64,000 nt of DNA from Calothrix sp. FI2-JRJ7 (GCA_019359675.1 JAHHGX010000020.1:186001-250000); one strand, 5' to 3'; positions 1 to 7,938 are shown, counted from the first letter of the stretch. Program-made: numbers and translations. Notes: generated by a model from the sequence alone, not told the origin.

Positions 1-190
1 CTATCCTGTAATTACCCACACGAATTTTGTATTTATCGTCATACCCCTTCATTTTTTCTAGACATCCTATATCAAAAGGATTTTCTGACTCTAGTTCTTG
101 AAAAACAATTAGCTCTATTTTAGCTTGAATATCTTCTGGTAAATCTGCTAGGTCTTTCAGAAATCTTTTTGTATACTCAACTTTCCACAT
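1..190 (-). CDS. RelE/ParE-family toxin, partial (cut by window edge)
   Basis: The minus strand from an ATG at 190-188 stays open to base 2, giving 63 residues that begin MWKVEYTKRFLKDLADLP and include a basic 'YKIRVGNYRI' segment. That pattern is typical of RelE/ParE ribosome-dependent RNases or gyrase toxins of type II systems. The gene overlaps the end of the upstream antitoxin-like gene (177-386) by 14 bp, the usual coupled layout. The C-terminus lies outside the window, so completeness cannot be judged. It could be either a RelE or a ParE type; the family-level call is firm and the target is not. Confidence 0.8.
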   Translation of the reverse strand, partial: MWKVEYTKRFLKDLADLPEDIQAKIELIVFQELESENPFDIGCLEKMKGYDDKYKIRVGNYRI

Positions 191-386
191 GCTTTTTTTT
201 CAAAGATTGGTAATATTTTAAAGCTTCTTCTTTTGAAAGACGCTCGTTATCTTCTAAATCCATGAGTTTTGCCAAACCATAGTTTTCTAAGATTTCTTCA
301 ATTTTTTCAAACTCAGCAATAGGAATTTGTACAGCGATTGGTTGCTTATTCTCATCTGTAACAAAGTTTTTAGTAATTTCTAGCAT
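177..386 (-). CDS. Antitoxin of a type II toxin-antitoxin pair
   Basis: A 69-residue acidic protein (MLEITKNFVTDENKQPIAVQ...) with the look of cyanobacterial Phd/DUF2281-like antitoxins: an N-terminal strand with 'QPIAVQIPIAEFEKIEEILE', then an acidic helix and a lysine-rich tail. It is first in the operon and overlaps the RelE/ParE toxin at 1-190 by 14 bp, so the two are presumably translationally coupled. Function is inferred mainly from position and size. No DNA-binding motif is obvious by eye. Confidence 0.75.
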   Translation of the reverse strand: MLEITKNFVTDENKQPIAVQIPIAEFEKIEEILENYGLAKLMDLEDNERLSKEEALKYYQSLKKKHVES

Positions 387-626
387 TCTACAACCTTATG
401 CAAGCTATTCAGATTTTTATTTTAGCTTATAACCACCCAAAGCGAAACCCAAATTAAACAATAAAACAACAAGCTATTTAGAACGAATGAGCGCCGTAGG
501 TTGGGGAGCCACTCGCGTGGACGGGTTTCCCGACTCGAGCAGTGCCTACAATTCTAAACAGAGCAATTATCGGTGCCACTGTAATTACTTGCAGCTACTT
601 AGTAATTATCCTTTGAACATAAATTT
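387..626. other. Intergenic region with repeat-like sequence
   Basis: No convincing gene. Around 490-550 it holds a stretch beginning GCGCCGTAGGTTGGGG that resembles the dispersed 'GTAGGTTGGG...CCCAACCTAC' repeats seen near 31544 and 53041. An 84-codon open frame across 487-741 runs into the 3' end of the large opposite-strand gene and has no family resemblance, so I treat it as a shadow. Confidence 0.4.
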
Positions 627-3600
627 TTACTTATGTTTAAGAGCGGACATGATTTGTTGCTTCCTTTCTTCTTTACCTAGACAGCCATCTTTACAAAAGC
701 CGCAGCCTGGTTCTGGACAAATTAACTTACCACATATGTGACAATTATTGTGCTGACCTAATATAAGTGGAGACAAACCACATACCACGTTCGTCGTTTC
801 TAGGCGCCCGCCACAATAGGCAATAATTGTTTTTAGTGAATCTTTGCTATCTTTTTTACCTTCTAATAATCCTCTGCCTTTGAACCTAAAAATTTTGAAT
901 TCGTCTATTTTGCTTTTATGCTTATTATCCCATACTATAGATAAAATATTACAAAGCTCTTCAATTGTTTTTATTGGGTCACATATTCCTAAAGGATTAT
1001 TTTGATAATATATTAAGTCTTTATATTCTGCTGGATGAAAAGATGTGCTACCTGAGCGAAACGTATCTAGAAAATGGCTAAGTAAAGTTAAAAACACATA
1101 TGGTAATGTTATTCTTTCTAAATCAATTTTATTGAATCTATCAATCAAATCAATTTTCCATTTTGCTAAATGAGTCTTCCAATGTTCTGGTAAATCCATT
1201 TTAGCCTCTATAAATATAGGAATAAAATTAATTTTTAAAATTTGAATGTCCTCCCATTCAGGAAAATCAAATTCATTTAAATTTCTTAATTTTAAAACTG
1301 CTTGCTTTCGTTGGCTATAAAAAGGCTCAATGGGATAGTCAAAAAGCCAAGGGGGAAGATATAGTTTCTGTGTATCCCTTGGCATAATAACTGAAGAAAA
1401 TTGATTTAAAAAATGATTCTCAATTTCACTAATTTCTTTTTCTGTTATTTCTCCCATAAAAATTATGGGTGAAGTTCTAGGATGAATTTTACTAGATTCT
1501 TTTATCTGTTCTGGCTTTACATAGGGAGAAAGTACACCAGCTATAATAATTTCATCCTTATTACGATTTTTCTTAAATTTTTGAACACAAAATTCTGAAT
1601 AGCCTTTTTTATCATTGTTTCTATTACTGAACGTGGTACGAGCATTTTTAACATCCACATACAAAGTTTTTTTATTATTAATTAAACGTAAATCATAATT
1701 TATCCAATCTTGATTATAGCTTTCGGTTATTTGTTTTAAGGAAACATCCTCTACTGTAAAGCCAATAGATTGGTAAAATTTAATTGTAAATTTTTCGGCT
1801 GCTCTTGCAGAAAGCATTTGTGCTAGCATATAGTCATTTTTCACATATTCTGATGACATCCATTGTTTAGCCAAGCATTCATCTTGTTCAGAAAGTTGTG
1901 CGTATAATGTTTTTGTATCTGTAGTGATATCATTTTTGTATTCAAATTCACTTTTAAAAGCCTCAATGACATTTAAAAAACTAGTAAATCTTTTCTTGAG
2001 TATCTTCTCCTTTATTTCGTCAGGATATACACTCCATAAAAAACCTTTATATTTTATTTTGTCTCCAAAGTTTTTGTCCAACCATAACTTTCTTGTGCTA
2101 TCTGGTAGATTTTGTAACACGCAAACAATTTCTTGCTCCACACCATGTATCGCAAGTTCTTTGTCCGTGTACTTATCTATCATTAGCTCATAAAGGTCTA
2201 ATTTAGATTGGTCTGGTAAAACATTTCTGAAGACATAACCTTCAAATGAAGTTTTTAATTGATTTGGTATTAAATTCACAAACTCTACTTTATCATTTTG
2301 GTTTGAAATCTCATTCAATACGTTTTTAGCAATTTGTAAAGCTTCAGTATCTGATAATTTTTGTAAATATTTGGCAGATACTTTTAATCTAATTTTATCT
2401 GGCGCTATATAATATAACAAATCATTATATGTAATTTTATTTTCAACACGATTAAACCATAGTTCTCTTTTATCATTTGGCAAAGTTGTTAAAAAGTAGA
2501 AAATTTCATTTATAACTTTATAATTTTCTAAGTCATCTTTTGAATATTTATCAAACATATAATGATAAATATCTAATTTATTGTTTATTGGTAAAACATC
2601 TCGAAACCTTTGGCATCTTAATCCATATTTTAATTCGTTTGGAATTGAACTTATTAATTTTTTTTTATTAGTATCAAATTCTAAAAAAATATCTTTTACT
2701 AATTTAACAGCTTTATCAACATTATCTACAGGTAATTGTTTTAAATATGCTATCACAACTATAGTTTTTACAAAATCTGGAATAATATTCCATAAAAATC
2801 CTTTGTAAGCTATTTTATCTATAATTAGGTTAGTATCTATAGACTTCCAACAACTATAATTAGCATCTTTATCAAATGTAAATATTTTTTTAACTACGGT
2901 AAATAACTCATCTATAATAACTTCATCATTACTGTCTTGTTCCAAATTAATCATTTTTAAACAAAGCTTTAGCTGTTCCTTCAGAGGTAAAAGCTCTCTT
3001 AATGATTTAGTATATTTATTCAAAAGTATTTCGTCTGATAGTATACTTTTTATTTCTATGCGTGATTTGAATGAAGATAGTTCATTATATTTGTCAAGAG
3101 CGAATTTAACAGCATCATCATTGGTGAGATAAGTTATATATTTCTTAAATGCAGCTTCAAAAATTTGTGGATTTTGAGTGTCTAAACATGATTTTAAAAA
3201 ATCTTGATTTTCCTCATTTAGTAAAGATAATTCTACAGCTTCGTATTTTTTATCGGTATTATTGAATCGTATCCCAAAGCAAACAGAATCTTCATAGTGC
3301 AATATTCTATTCACGCATGACATTTTTTTTGTTTTGATTGGAATTCCAACTACTTCTTTTTTATGAATGTGAGTGTTAAGATTATTTTCACATTCTACTT
3401 GCTTATTTATTTTTAAGAGATGATCAACATATTTTTGAAAAGCAATAGAAGTGTCTATAACTGCTAACCGATGTTGAGACTGATTTGTATTAGTAACACG
3501 TATAAGATACCCCGCCAACCGCAACGGTTGAACATTTCTAGCCTCTTCTTTATCTTTATAGTAGCTTGCGTTAAAAGTAACTAATACACCTTTACCTTTA

Positions 3601-3779
3601 TACCCTTTTATTTCTTCAACTGGACATATTAATCCTTTCCAATGTACTTTTATATTCTGTGAATCTGGTTTTTCTACTCGCTTAATATAACCATAATTAC
3701 CTCTATCTCCTTCTTTAGTAGAATCACCAAACCATTCAAGCATCCCAACCTCGACATTTGTCTCATCAAAGCTTGTCAT
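627..3779 (-). CDS. Large multidomain protein: CSD-like N-terminus, helical repeats, PD-(D/E)XK-like nuclease, zinc cluster
   Basis: 1050 residues of no named family that I recognise. Residues about 10-87 look like a cold-shock/OB-type domain (GMLEWFGD...GNYGYIKRV...VTFNASYYKD). Residues about 305-600 hold roughly 100-residue imperfect repeats with a recurring 'KIxYxxFLWxxxPDxI' unit (about 322, 448 and 574) and 'LIPNxLK...FRxVLP...LDxYxxMxDKY' (about 376 and 503). Residues 660-711 fit a PD-(D/E)XK nuclease: E662 in AAEKFTIKFYQSIGF, D696 in YDLRL, then D709-V-K711. The C-terminus has six cysteines (1013, 1016, 1021, 1026, 1029, 1033), a likely zinc site. The gene is very AT-rich, has a single GGCGCC, and sits between toxin-antitoxin loci. 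This fits a mobile nucleic-acid-targeting or defence effector; that role is inference. Confidence 0.8.
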   Translation of the reverse strand: MTSFDETNVEVGMLEWFGDSTKEGDRGNYGYIKRVEKPDSQNIKVHWKGLICPVEEIKGYKGKGVLVTFNASYYKDKEEARNVQPLRLAGYLIRVTNTNQSQHRLAVIDTSIAFQKYVDHLLKINKQVECENNLNTHIHKKEVVGIPIKTKKMSCVNRILHYEDSVCFGIRFNNTDKKYEAVELSLLNEENQDFLKSCLDTQNPQIFEAAFKKYITYLTNDDAVKFALDKYNELSSFKSRIEIKSILSDEILLNKYTKSLRELLPLKEQLKLCLKMINLEQDSNDEVIIDELFTVVKKIFTFDKDANYSCWKSIDTNLIIDKIAYKGFLWNIIPDFVKTIVVIAYLKQLPVDNVDKAVKLVKDIFLEFDTNKKKLISSIPNELKYGLRCQRFRDVLPINNKLDIYHYMFDKYSKDDLENYKVINEIFYFLTTLPNDKRELWFNRVENKITYNDLLYYIAPDKIRLKVSAKYLQKLSDTEALQIAKNVLNEISNQNDKVEFVNLIPNQLKTSFEGYVFRNVLPDQSKLDLYELMIDKYTDKELAIHGVEQEIVCVLQNLPDSTRKLWLDKNFGDKIKYKGFLWSVYPDEIKEKILKKRFTSFLNVIEAFKSEFEYKNDITTDTKTLYAQLSEQDECLAKQWMSSEYVKNDYMLAQMLSARAAEKFTIKFYQSIGFTVEDVSLKQITESYNQDWINYDLRLINNKKTLYVDVKNARTTFSNRNNDKKGYSEFCVQKFKKNRNKDEIIIAGVLSPYVKPEQIKESSKIHPRTSPIIFMGEITEKEISEIENHFLNQFSSVIMPRDTQKLYLPPWLFDYPIEPFYSQRKQAVLKLRNLNEFDFPEWEDIQILKINFIPIFIEAKMDLPEHWKTHLAKWKIDLIDRFNKIDLERITLPYVFLTLLSHFLDTFRSGSTSFHPAEYKDLIYYQNNPLGICDPIKTIEELCNILSIVWDNKHKSKIDEFKIFRFKGRGLLEGKKDSKDSLKTIIAYCGGRLETTNVVCGLSPLILGQHNNCHICGKLICPEPGCGFCKDGCLGKEERKQQIMSALKHK

Positions 3780-4067
3780 ATAAGTGCATTAAAAATATAT
3801 TTGTAAAAGCTCTTTTTGCTCCCAAAGAGATGTAAACTCTGGTAGCGAAGAATACTATAGCTAATCATAATAACTTACTACTTAGACAAATGGCTACAAT
3901 TTAAATTAAATTACGTACAATCACTTAAAGTAGCAAAGCTTTAGTCGGCGCCATTCAACAGCCTTTAGGTCGTAGGTAGTCAATATGAAGAGCGAATAAA
4001 ACCTTAATTGCTTCAATTTGACGTGGCACAATATAATATAAGTTAAAATATATTCTGAAAAGTAAGG
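3780..4067. other. Intergenic region, divergent promoters presumed
   Basis: This lies between the start of the large minus-strand gene (3779) and a plus-strand small gene (4068), so it should contain both promoters. One GGCGCC occurs near 3945. I see no other gene or clear repeat. Confidence 0.4.
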
Positions 4068-4307
4068 TTGAATTTTATGTTAATGTCAGTTGAAGGAATT
4101 TATAAAGACGGTACGATTAAGCTATACGAAGTACCATCTGATATATCAGAAAGTCGTGTAATTGTTACTTTTTTAGATGTTCAACCTGTCAAGGTTACTC
4201 CGCAAAACATGTACTTTGGTATGTTATCTACTTCAAATCAACAATCAACCAAAGAAGATTTTAAAATAGGAGAGTTTCATGATGATCTAAATAACGACAA
4301 CTTCTAA
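4068..4307 (+). CDS. AF2212/DUF104-like antitoxin, orphan
   Basis: Up to 79 residues. The likely true start is the ATG at 4077 or 4083, giving MSVEGIYKDGTIKLYEVPSDI, because the family begins with 'xxxEGIYxxGxIxLxE'. The same opening is seen in the antitoxin at 52732-52962, where it is paired with MazF. Here the gene has no intact toxin directly downstream: the next 330 bp holds only a ParE-like fragment on the other strand. It is probably an orphan antitoxin, or belongs to a pair whose toxin was lost. Confidence 0.6.
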   Translation: MNFMLMSVEGIYKDGTIKLYEVPSDISESRVIVTFLDVQPVKVTPQNMYFGMLSTSNQQSTKEDFKIGEFHDDLNNDNF

Positions 4308-4389
4308 GAGTGCGCTTAAGCCCATAAATTTTTAGCGTTGTGTGTAATTCTTAAGTAATCATAGGTAATCACAGCATTATATCTCTCGA

Positions 4390-4480
4390 TTACTCACGAT
4401 TTTGCCAGTAATTTGGCTTACGTTTGTGATGCGCTACAGCTAAAATACGAATTTGACCATAGCTATTATGATAGCGCTGC
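4390..4480 (-). pseudogene. ParE-type toxin C-terminal fragment
   Basis: Reading the minus strand from about 4480 to the stop at 4390-4392 gives RYHNSYGQIRILAVAHHKRK then PNYWQNRE. This closely matches the usual C-terminal end of ParE toxins (IRILAVAHHKRxPxYW). The frame is closed upstream by a TAG at about 4481 and there is no start, so it is a remnant. It fits the toxin-antitoxin-rich island around it. Confidence 0.6.
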
Positions 4481-4637
4481 TAGTTACATCCGTTGGCGCC
4501 GTCCAAGAAGCTCTGGGGTTATAAAACGACAGGGAGAAATTGTGCTTATCCGTATTCTCAACACAAGCACCTAATTCCTTAACGTAAATAAACTGTGTGT
4601 TCCTGCAATAGTTATAGGGCAGTATGAATAACTATAA

Positions 4638-5018
4638 CTATATATCTTCCTCGTTTTCAACAGTAGTTTGCTCATATTCAGCAATAATACTGTTTATTTC
4701 GGAAGCTGCGATATCAACTTGTTCTGATTTTGTATAAATAGTAAGCAAAATGATAGTTGTTGCTATTTTTACATAATAAATAAGCCGATATCCACCACTT
4801 TTGCCTTTTTTGATATCACTGTTGCGGATTCTTAACTTAAAAACGATATAGTTAGTACCAGATATTTGGTCGCCGGGAAGCTCTCCTTGTTGAAGTTGTT
4901 CAATTACAGGTTGTACATCGCTGCGAATACTCCGATACTTTTTGGCAAGGTTACGTAGATTTCCCTTAAAAGTAGGCGCCGCTTCAACTTGTATAATTTC
5001 TTGCTCAGACATCTTCAA
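4638..5018 (-). CDS. RelE-family toxin
   Basis: 126 residues. The core 'LAKKYRSIRSDVQPVIEQL...GYRLIYYV...ILLTIYTKSEQVDI' is typical of cyanobacterial RelE/HigB-like mRNA interferases: a basic helix, the central G-Y-R-L-I-Y strand, and the KSEQxDI near-terminal motif. The start overlaps the upstream antitoxin gene (5005-5250) by 14 bp, an operon layout identical to the pair at the left edge. An internal ATG at residue 3 is an alternative start. The acidic C-terminal tail is slightly longer than usual. Confidence 0.85.
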   Translation of the reverse strand: MKMSEQEIIQVEAAPTFKGNLRNLAKKYRSIRSDVQPVIEQLQQGELPGDQISGTNYIVFKLRIRNSDIKKGKSGGYRLIYYVKIATTIILLTIYTKSEQVDIAASEINSIIAEYEQTTVENEEDI

Positions 5019-5250
5019 TTCCTTCCCAAAGCTGAGAAGCAGGAATAGTTTTGCCTGTCATTGCTTCATGCCAAGCTTGGCGAAAGTCCTCTAGAACTGC
5101 TTCTTTTGTTTGGTCTTCTTTATCAATATCTGTTTCTTCAGAAACAAGGACAATTACTTCAACACGCCTATTTTTATCTATCATTAAAGGATTATCTAAA
5201 GTAAGCTGTCCTTGCTCATCAATCGTTGCCATAACTTTAACTGCCTTCAT
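5005..5250 (-). CDS. Antitoxin partner of the RelE-like toxin
   Basis: 81 residues beginning MKAVKVMATIDEQGQLTLDN, a small beta-rich N-terminus (AbrB/SpoVT-like or a DUF-type antitoxin), followed by an acidic helix and a 'FRQAWHEAMTG...LWEGIED' tail that is common in cyanobacterial antitoxins. It is translated first and overlaps the toxin gene by 14 bp. The upstream 140 bp up to the next gene should hold the promoter; no clear operator was seen. Confidence 0.75.
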   Translation of the reverse strand: MKAVKVMATIDEQGQLTLDNPLMIDKNRRVEVIVLVSEETDIDKEDQTKEAVLEDFRQAWHEAMTGKTIPASQLWEGIEDV

Positions 5251-5390
5251 GGGTATACCTTATGCAAGCTCTCCATATTTATTTTAGCCGCAGCTTGGGT
5301 GGAGCGCAGCCAGATTTGCAGCTTCTTCAGCCCACATATTTACTATTTCAGGTTAAATTTTAATTGAATTTCCCACAAGCTCTCTTATTG

Positions 5391-5609
5391 TTATTCCATG
5401 AGAGCATCAAGTTTAGCCAGTATTCTTAAGCCTTCTTCTGGATTACCAGTTGCAGCCATTGCTTTAAATCTGGTGTGGGCATCAAATTCTGCTAAAGCGA
5501 TGGTGGACAATTCTTCAATCAGCTTATTGACACTTATGCCTTTAGATTGGGCAAGTTCTTTTAATCTACTGTGTTTTTCGTCTGGTAAGCGAATAGTTAA
5601 AGTAGCCAT
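5391..5609 (-). CDS. Ribbon-helix-helix antitoxin
   Basis: 72 residues. The opening 'MATLTIRLPDEKHSRLKELAQS' is a classic ribbon-helix-helix DNA-binding strand and helix, followed by 'KGISVNKLIEELSTIAL', so it should bind DNA as a dimer and repress its own operon. It lies 7 bp downstream of the PIN toxin gene, giving a toxin-first order that is the reverse of most type II systems. The probable operator is the 22-bp palindrome at 6046-6067 in front of the operon. Confidence 0.85.
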   Translation of the reverse strand: MATLTIRLPDEKHSRLKELAQSKGISVNKLIEELSTIALAEFDAHTRFKAMAATGNPEEGLRILAKLDALME

Positions 5610-5616
5610 TGTGCGT

Positions 5617-6039
5617 TTAACTCCTAATAATTTCTTCAGGTTTTAAGATGGATAAGTTAGGGAATAACAATTCGGAATTATGAAAATCTTTGATATTATG
5701 AGTAGCAATAATCTGAGCATTACCAGCAACTGCTAATTCAATTAGGTGATTATCTGCTTCATCTTTTAAATTAGGCCTCCATAAGTAGTAAATAAACACC
5801 CATTCACTAACGCTCATAAACGATGCGAGTAAAGCAGAAATTTCTGCATTATTTAAAGGACATTTGGCGAGAATTTCTTCTCGCGTCATAACCAACTCAT
5901 ACTCAGAAAATAGAGCGTTTCCCATTAAAGGCTGATATTCGCCTTTTAAGCAGCGTCGAATTAATTCTCTACTGGAACCCGTAGAGCTAATAAGCGCACT
6001 TATAAAGACACTAGTATCAACCACAATTTTAATTGCCAT
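5617..6039 (-). CDS. PIN-domain ribonuclease toxin
   Basis: 140 residues of the PIN_3/COG1569 type. The N-terminal 'KIVVDTSVFISALIS' carries the first catalytic acid (D8). 'KDEADNHLIELAVAGNAQIIATHNIKDF' carries the conserved later acids (the D-E-A-D-N-H-L-I-E-L block and a T-x-N-x-x-D-F end motif). PIN domains are Mg-dependent RNases, often cutting tRNA or mRNA. It is the first gene of the pair with the ribbon-helix-helix antitoxin at 5391-5609. The start codon at 6039-6037 is immediately preceded by the palindrome. Confidence 0.88.
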   Translation of the reverse strand: MAIKIVVDTSVFISALISSTGSSRELIRRCLKGEYQPLMGNALFSEYELVMTREEILAKCPLNNAEISALLASFMSVSEWVFIYYLWRPNLKDEADNHLIELAVAGNAQIIATHNIKDFHNSELLFPNLSILKPEEIIRS

Positions 6040-6045
6040 TTAATT

Positions 6046-6067
6046 ATGATAGCACATGTGCTATCAT
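6046..6067. promoter_or_regulatory. 22-bp perfect palindrome, candidate toxin-antitoxin operator
   Basis: ATGATAGCACATGTGCTATC followed by AT reads the same on both strands. It ends 7 bp before the PIN toxin start codon. Ribbon-helix-helix antitoxins bind short inverted repeats in exactly this place, so it is a good autoregulation candidate. It could also affect translation as a hairpin in the leader. Confidence 0.6.
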
Positions 6068-6200
6068 TCAGTTCCATTCTTCAATATAATTTTGCCAGTG
6101 TATAAGCCGTTAGTTGGCAACGCTTGTGGAAACCCAACGTTCACAAATACAGACATAAATACAGATTGAGCCAGGGATTGGATTAATAATTTATCGTAGG

Positions 6201-6356
6201 TTAGATGCTCCCGGCGCCTAAATTAACTGTATAGGAACCAAGAGTTGATGCTGTACCTGTACGAAATGTTTGTACGTAAAGATTTTGTCTGACTTGACGC
6301 ACACTATAAATACTAGGGAGTAAACCAGTAAACTGATATTGACCTGTAGTAGTAGT
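6201..6356 (-). pseudogene. Fragment of an SdrD B-like (surface repeat) domain protein
   Basis: Minus-strand reading from about 6350 to the stop at 6201-6203 gives TTTGQYQFTGLLPSIYSVRQ and then about 30 more residues ending NLGAGSI. The 'GxYxFTGLLPGxYxV' pattern is characteristic of SdrD B/carboxypeptidase-like beta repeats in secreted proteins. The open frame continues into the end of the HNH gene but has no start, so it is a gene tail left after rearrangement. Confidence 0.5.
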
Positions 6357-6601
6357 TATTTGGTAAAGCGACGCTTAAATCGGTTATCAAGTTTGTCTTT
6401 TTTTTTATTGTTGCAAATGCGACATAGAGTTTGTAAGTTACTAATATCGTTTGAGCCGCCACGAGCAAGAGGATTAATGTGGTCAATGGTTAGTTTAGCT
6501 TCTTGTTGAGATTGTCCGCAGCTTTGACATTGATAGTTATCGCGCTCATGTACATACTTCCTTACTATTTGAGGAATTAGAATCCGAGGAGTTTTTTTCA
6601 T
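6356..6601 (-). CDS. Small HNH endonuclease
   Basis: 81 residues consisting of little more than an HNH domain. 'RDNYQCQSCGQ' is the first zinc knuckle, 'LTIDHINPLARGGSNDISNLQTLCRICNNKKK' has the D-H, the central N and the second C-x-x-C. Standalone HNH proteins of this size are frequent in phages, introns and mobile regions, and nick or cut DNA using a metal ion. It has a lysine/arginine-rich tail. It sits next to gene fragments, which fits a mobile or decaying region. Native partner unknown. Confidence 0.85.
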   Translation of the reverse strand: MKKTPRILIPQIVRKYVHERDNYQCQSCGQSQQEAKLTIDHINPLARGGSNDISNLQTLCRICNNKKKDKLDNRFKRRFTK

Positions 6602-6720
6602 TTTAAAGTTGTTGATGTAAGTTTAGAATTAGACTGTTTTAAGATATAATACATTAGGAAACATTTGACAATATACCTCTTTACAACTAATACTAATTAA
6701 TTTAGCATCAACTATTATTT

Positions 6721-6768
6721 TAGAGACGTAAAATTTACCTGCGGTACACTCCGTGAACACGTCTCTAT
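6721..6768. repeat. Dispersed palindromic repeat, family A (degenerate copy)
   Basis: TAGAGACG at 6721 and CGTCTCTA at 6761-6768 bracket a non-palindromic 32-bp middle. It matches the arms of the family A elements at 7911, 9195, 24186 and elsewhere. Confidence 0.6.
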
Positions 6769-6782
6769 ACGATGAAATCAGA

Positions 6783-7133
6783 CTAAAAAGTTCGCCTGAA
6801 ACCCTTGTTTTTTCGTTTGCTCGCAAAAGTTTTTGATTGACTGGAATCAGTGGATTGAGAAGACGAATTATCTGATTGTATTAGTGAATTTGGTTGAATA
6901 ACTAATTCTGAAGTATGATGATCAACTTCTACCGAATTTATACTTATGTCGCTAGGCATTGTAATTGCATTATTGTTTAAATTATTCAAATCTAAACTAG
7001 GAGGTGCTTCTGAGAAACTTTCATCTGGATTCAAAGAATTAGAAATAGTAAAAAATGCAGTATCACTTGAATTATCGTGAGGTATTATAGGCAACTTGTA
7101 GTTGTCCAAAAATAATTTCAAATCTAGGATCAA
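6783..7133 (-). CDS. Hypothetical low-complexity protein, possibly the second half of a frameshifted gene
   Basis: 116 residues from a TTG start, rich in Ser, Asn, Asp and Gln (for example LIQSDNSSSQSTDSSQSK) with a basic end (KRKNKGFRRTF). I recognise no family. It overlaps the next upstream frame (7072-7266) by 62 bp and its start has only a poor ribosome site, so the two may once have been a single gene joined by a frameshift near 7075-7135. Existence as a protein is uncertain. Confidence 0.35.
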   Translation of the reverse strand: MILDLKLFLDNYKLPIIPHDNSSDTAFFTISNSLNPDESFSEAPPSLDLNNLNNNAITMPSDISINSVEVDHHTSELVIQPNSLIQSDNSSSQSTDSSQSKTFASKRKNKGFRRTF

Positions 7134-7266
7134 CTACCTTATCACGAGATGTTTTAATTTTACTTATATCATGCTTTCCTTTTAGAAAAGGCTCTTTGTC
7201 CACCAAACGCAGTAGAGAATTTACGTGTATTTCTATACTTTTAGATTCAGATGTAATTTGCTTCAT
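7072..7266 (-). CDS. Hypothetical small protein, possibly the 5' half of a broken gene
   Basis: 64 residues starting MKQITSESKSIEIHVNSLLRLV from an ATG at 7266. There is no recognisable domain. It runs into the frame of 6783-7133. The downstream frame carries a hydrophilic tail rather than a folded domain, so the joint product would be about 160 residues. Low confidence. Confidence 0.35.
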   Translation of the reverse strand: MKQITSESKSIEIHVNSLLRLVDKEPFLKGKHDISKIKTSRDKVVDPRFEIIFGQLQVAYNTSR

Positions 7267-7522
7267 CGGTTTACAAGCCTATCGCTTTAGGGTGATAACA
7301 GGATATTTAAGCGTATGAACTGGTATTATTTAGTACCAAAACAATTAAATTCCTTAAGCTTAGGGTTCCCTGAAATAAGGCTGTTTAATACACAGAAGAT
7401 AAAAATTTATAATGAAGTGTAAGGCGAAGTCGGCAGTAGTTAATCCTCTGGAGGGCGCCAGTAGCTTGCACGCAATAACTGCGAACGCGCTTCGGCATCT
7501 GGGTCATGGCTCAAATGTAAAG

Positions 7523-7726
7523 TTATAACTGTTGCTCGACGCTTTTGGTACAATAGTCTCTAGCTTCTTGCTCTAGCTGAGGAATTATTTTACGCCATCC
7601 TTGTCGTTGAAAATCTCGTTCTCGCTGTTTGTCGGGTGAAGGTGTGACAAGTCCAGTAATTGGGTTATACTTACCATACTTTTCAGGTAATGTTGGTAAA
7701 TAATTCACTTGTCGCTTTCCAAGCAT
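7523..7726 (-). CDS. Hypothetical small protein
   Basis: 67 residues, MLGKRQVNYLPTLPEKYGKY..., with proline-rich and glutamine/arginine-rich parts and no membrane segment. I do not recognise the family. It overlaps a 33-codon frame upstream (7683-7784) by 44 bp, which may be its own original N-terminus or a separate tiny gene. No ribosome site is clear. Confidence 0.4.
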   Translation of the reverse strand: MLGKRQVNYLPTLPEKYGKYNPITGLVTPSPDKQRERDFQRQGWRKIIPQLEQEARDYCTKSVEQQL

Positions 7727-7784
7727 GATTAAATGCTTTTATCTCCCGAACCAATTGTTCGAGAGAGGGATGCAGTAAATCCAT
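7683..7784 (-). CDS. Possible micro-ORF upstream of 7523-7726
   Basis: 33 residues, MDLLHPSLEQLVREIKAFNH followed by AWKATSELFTNIT, from the ATG at 7784. The amphipathic helical composition looks protein-like and the frame overlaps the start of the next gene. It could be a short gene or the head of a gene whose tail continues in another frame (a frameshift with 7523-7726). Low confidence. Confidence 0.3.
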   Translation of the reverse strand: MDLLHPSLEQLVREIKAFNHAWKATSELFTNIT

Positions 7785-7910
7785 GATTTCACTGATGATT
7801 GATTTTTTGAATATTTTTTGTACTTATTCGTATAATTCCCATCAATCACTGTGAACTAACAAAAACAAAAATAAATTATATCAATACATTTGTACGTAAA
7901 AGATAATCTT

Positions 7911-7938
7911 GTAGAGACGTTACATGTAACGTCTCTAC
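7911..7938. repeat. Perfect 28-bp palindrome, repeat family A
   Basis: GTAGAGACGTTACATG is followed by its exact complement TAACGTCTCTAC. It is the same as the copy at 24186-24213. It sits in the 309-bp region between divergent genes (7726 minus, 8036 plus); nothing else is evident there except one GGCGCC near 7974. Confidence 0.85.

Noticed and set aside
487-741. 84-codon plus-strand frame
   Set aside because: It runs into the 3' end of the large opposite-strand gene, has a low-quality composition and no family match; likely a shadow.
1924-2193. 89-codon frame inside the large minus gene
   Set aside because: Antisense shadow rich in Ser/Leu, no start context.
6629-6826. 65-codon minus frame
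   Set aside because: It overlaps 6783-7133 and a degenerate family A repeat and has no family outline.
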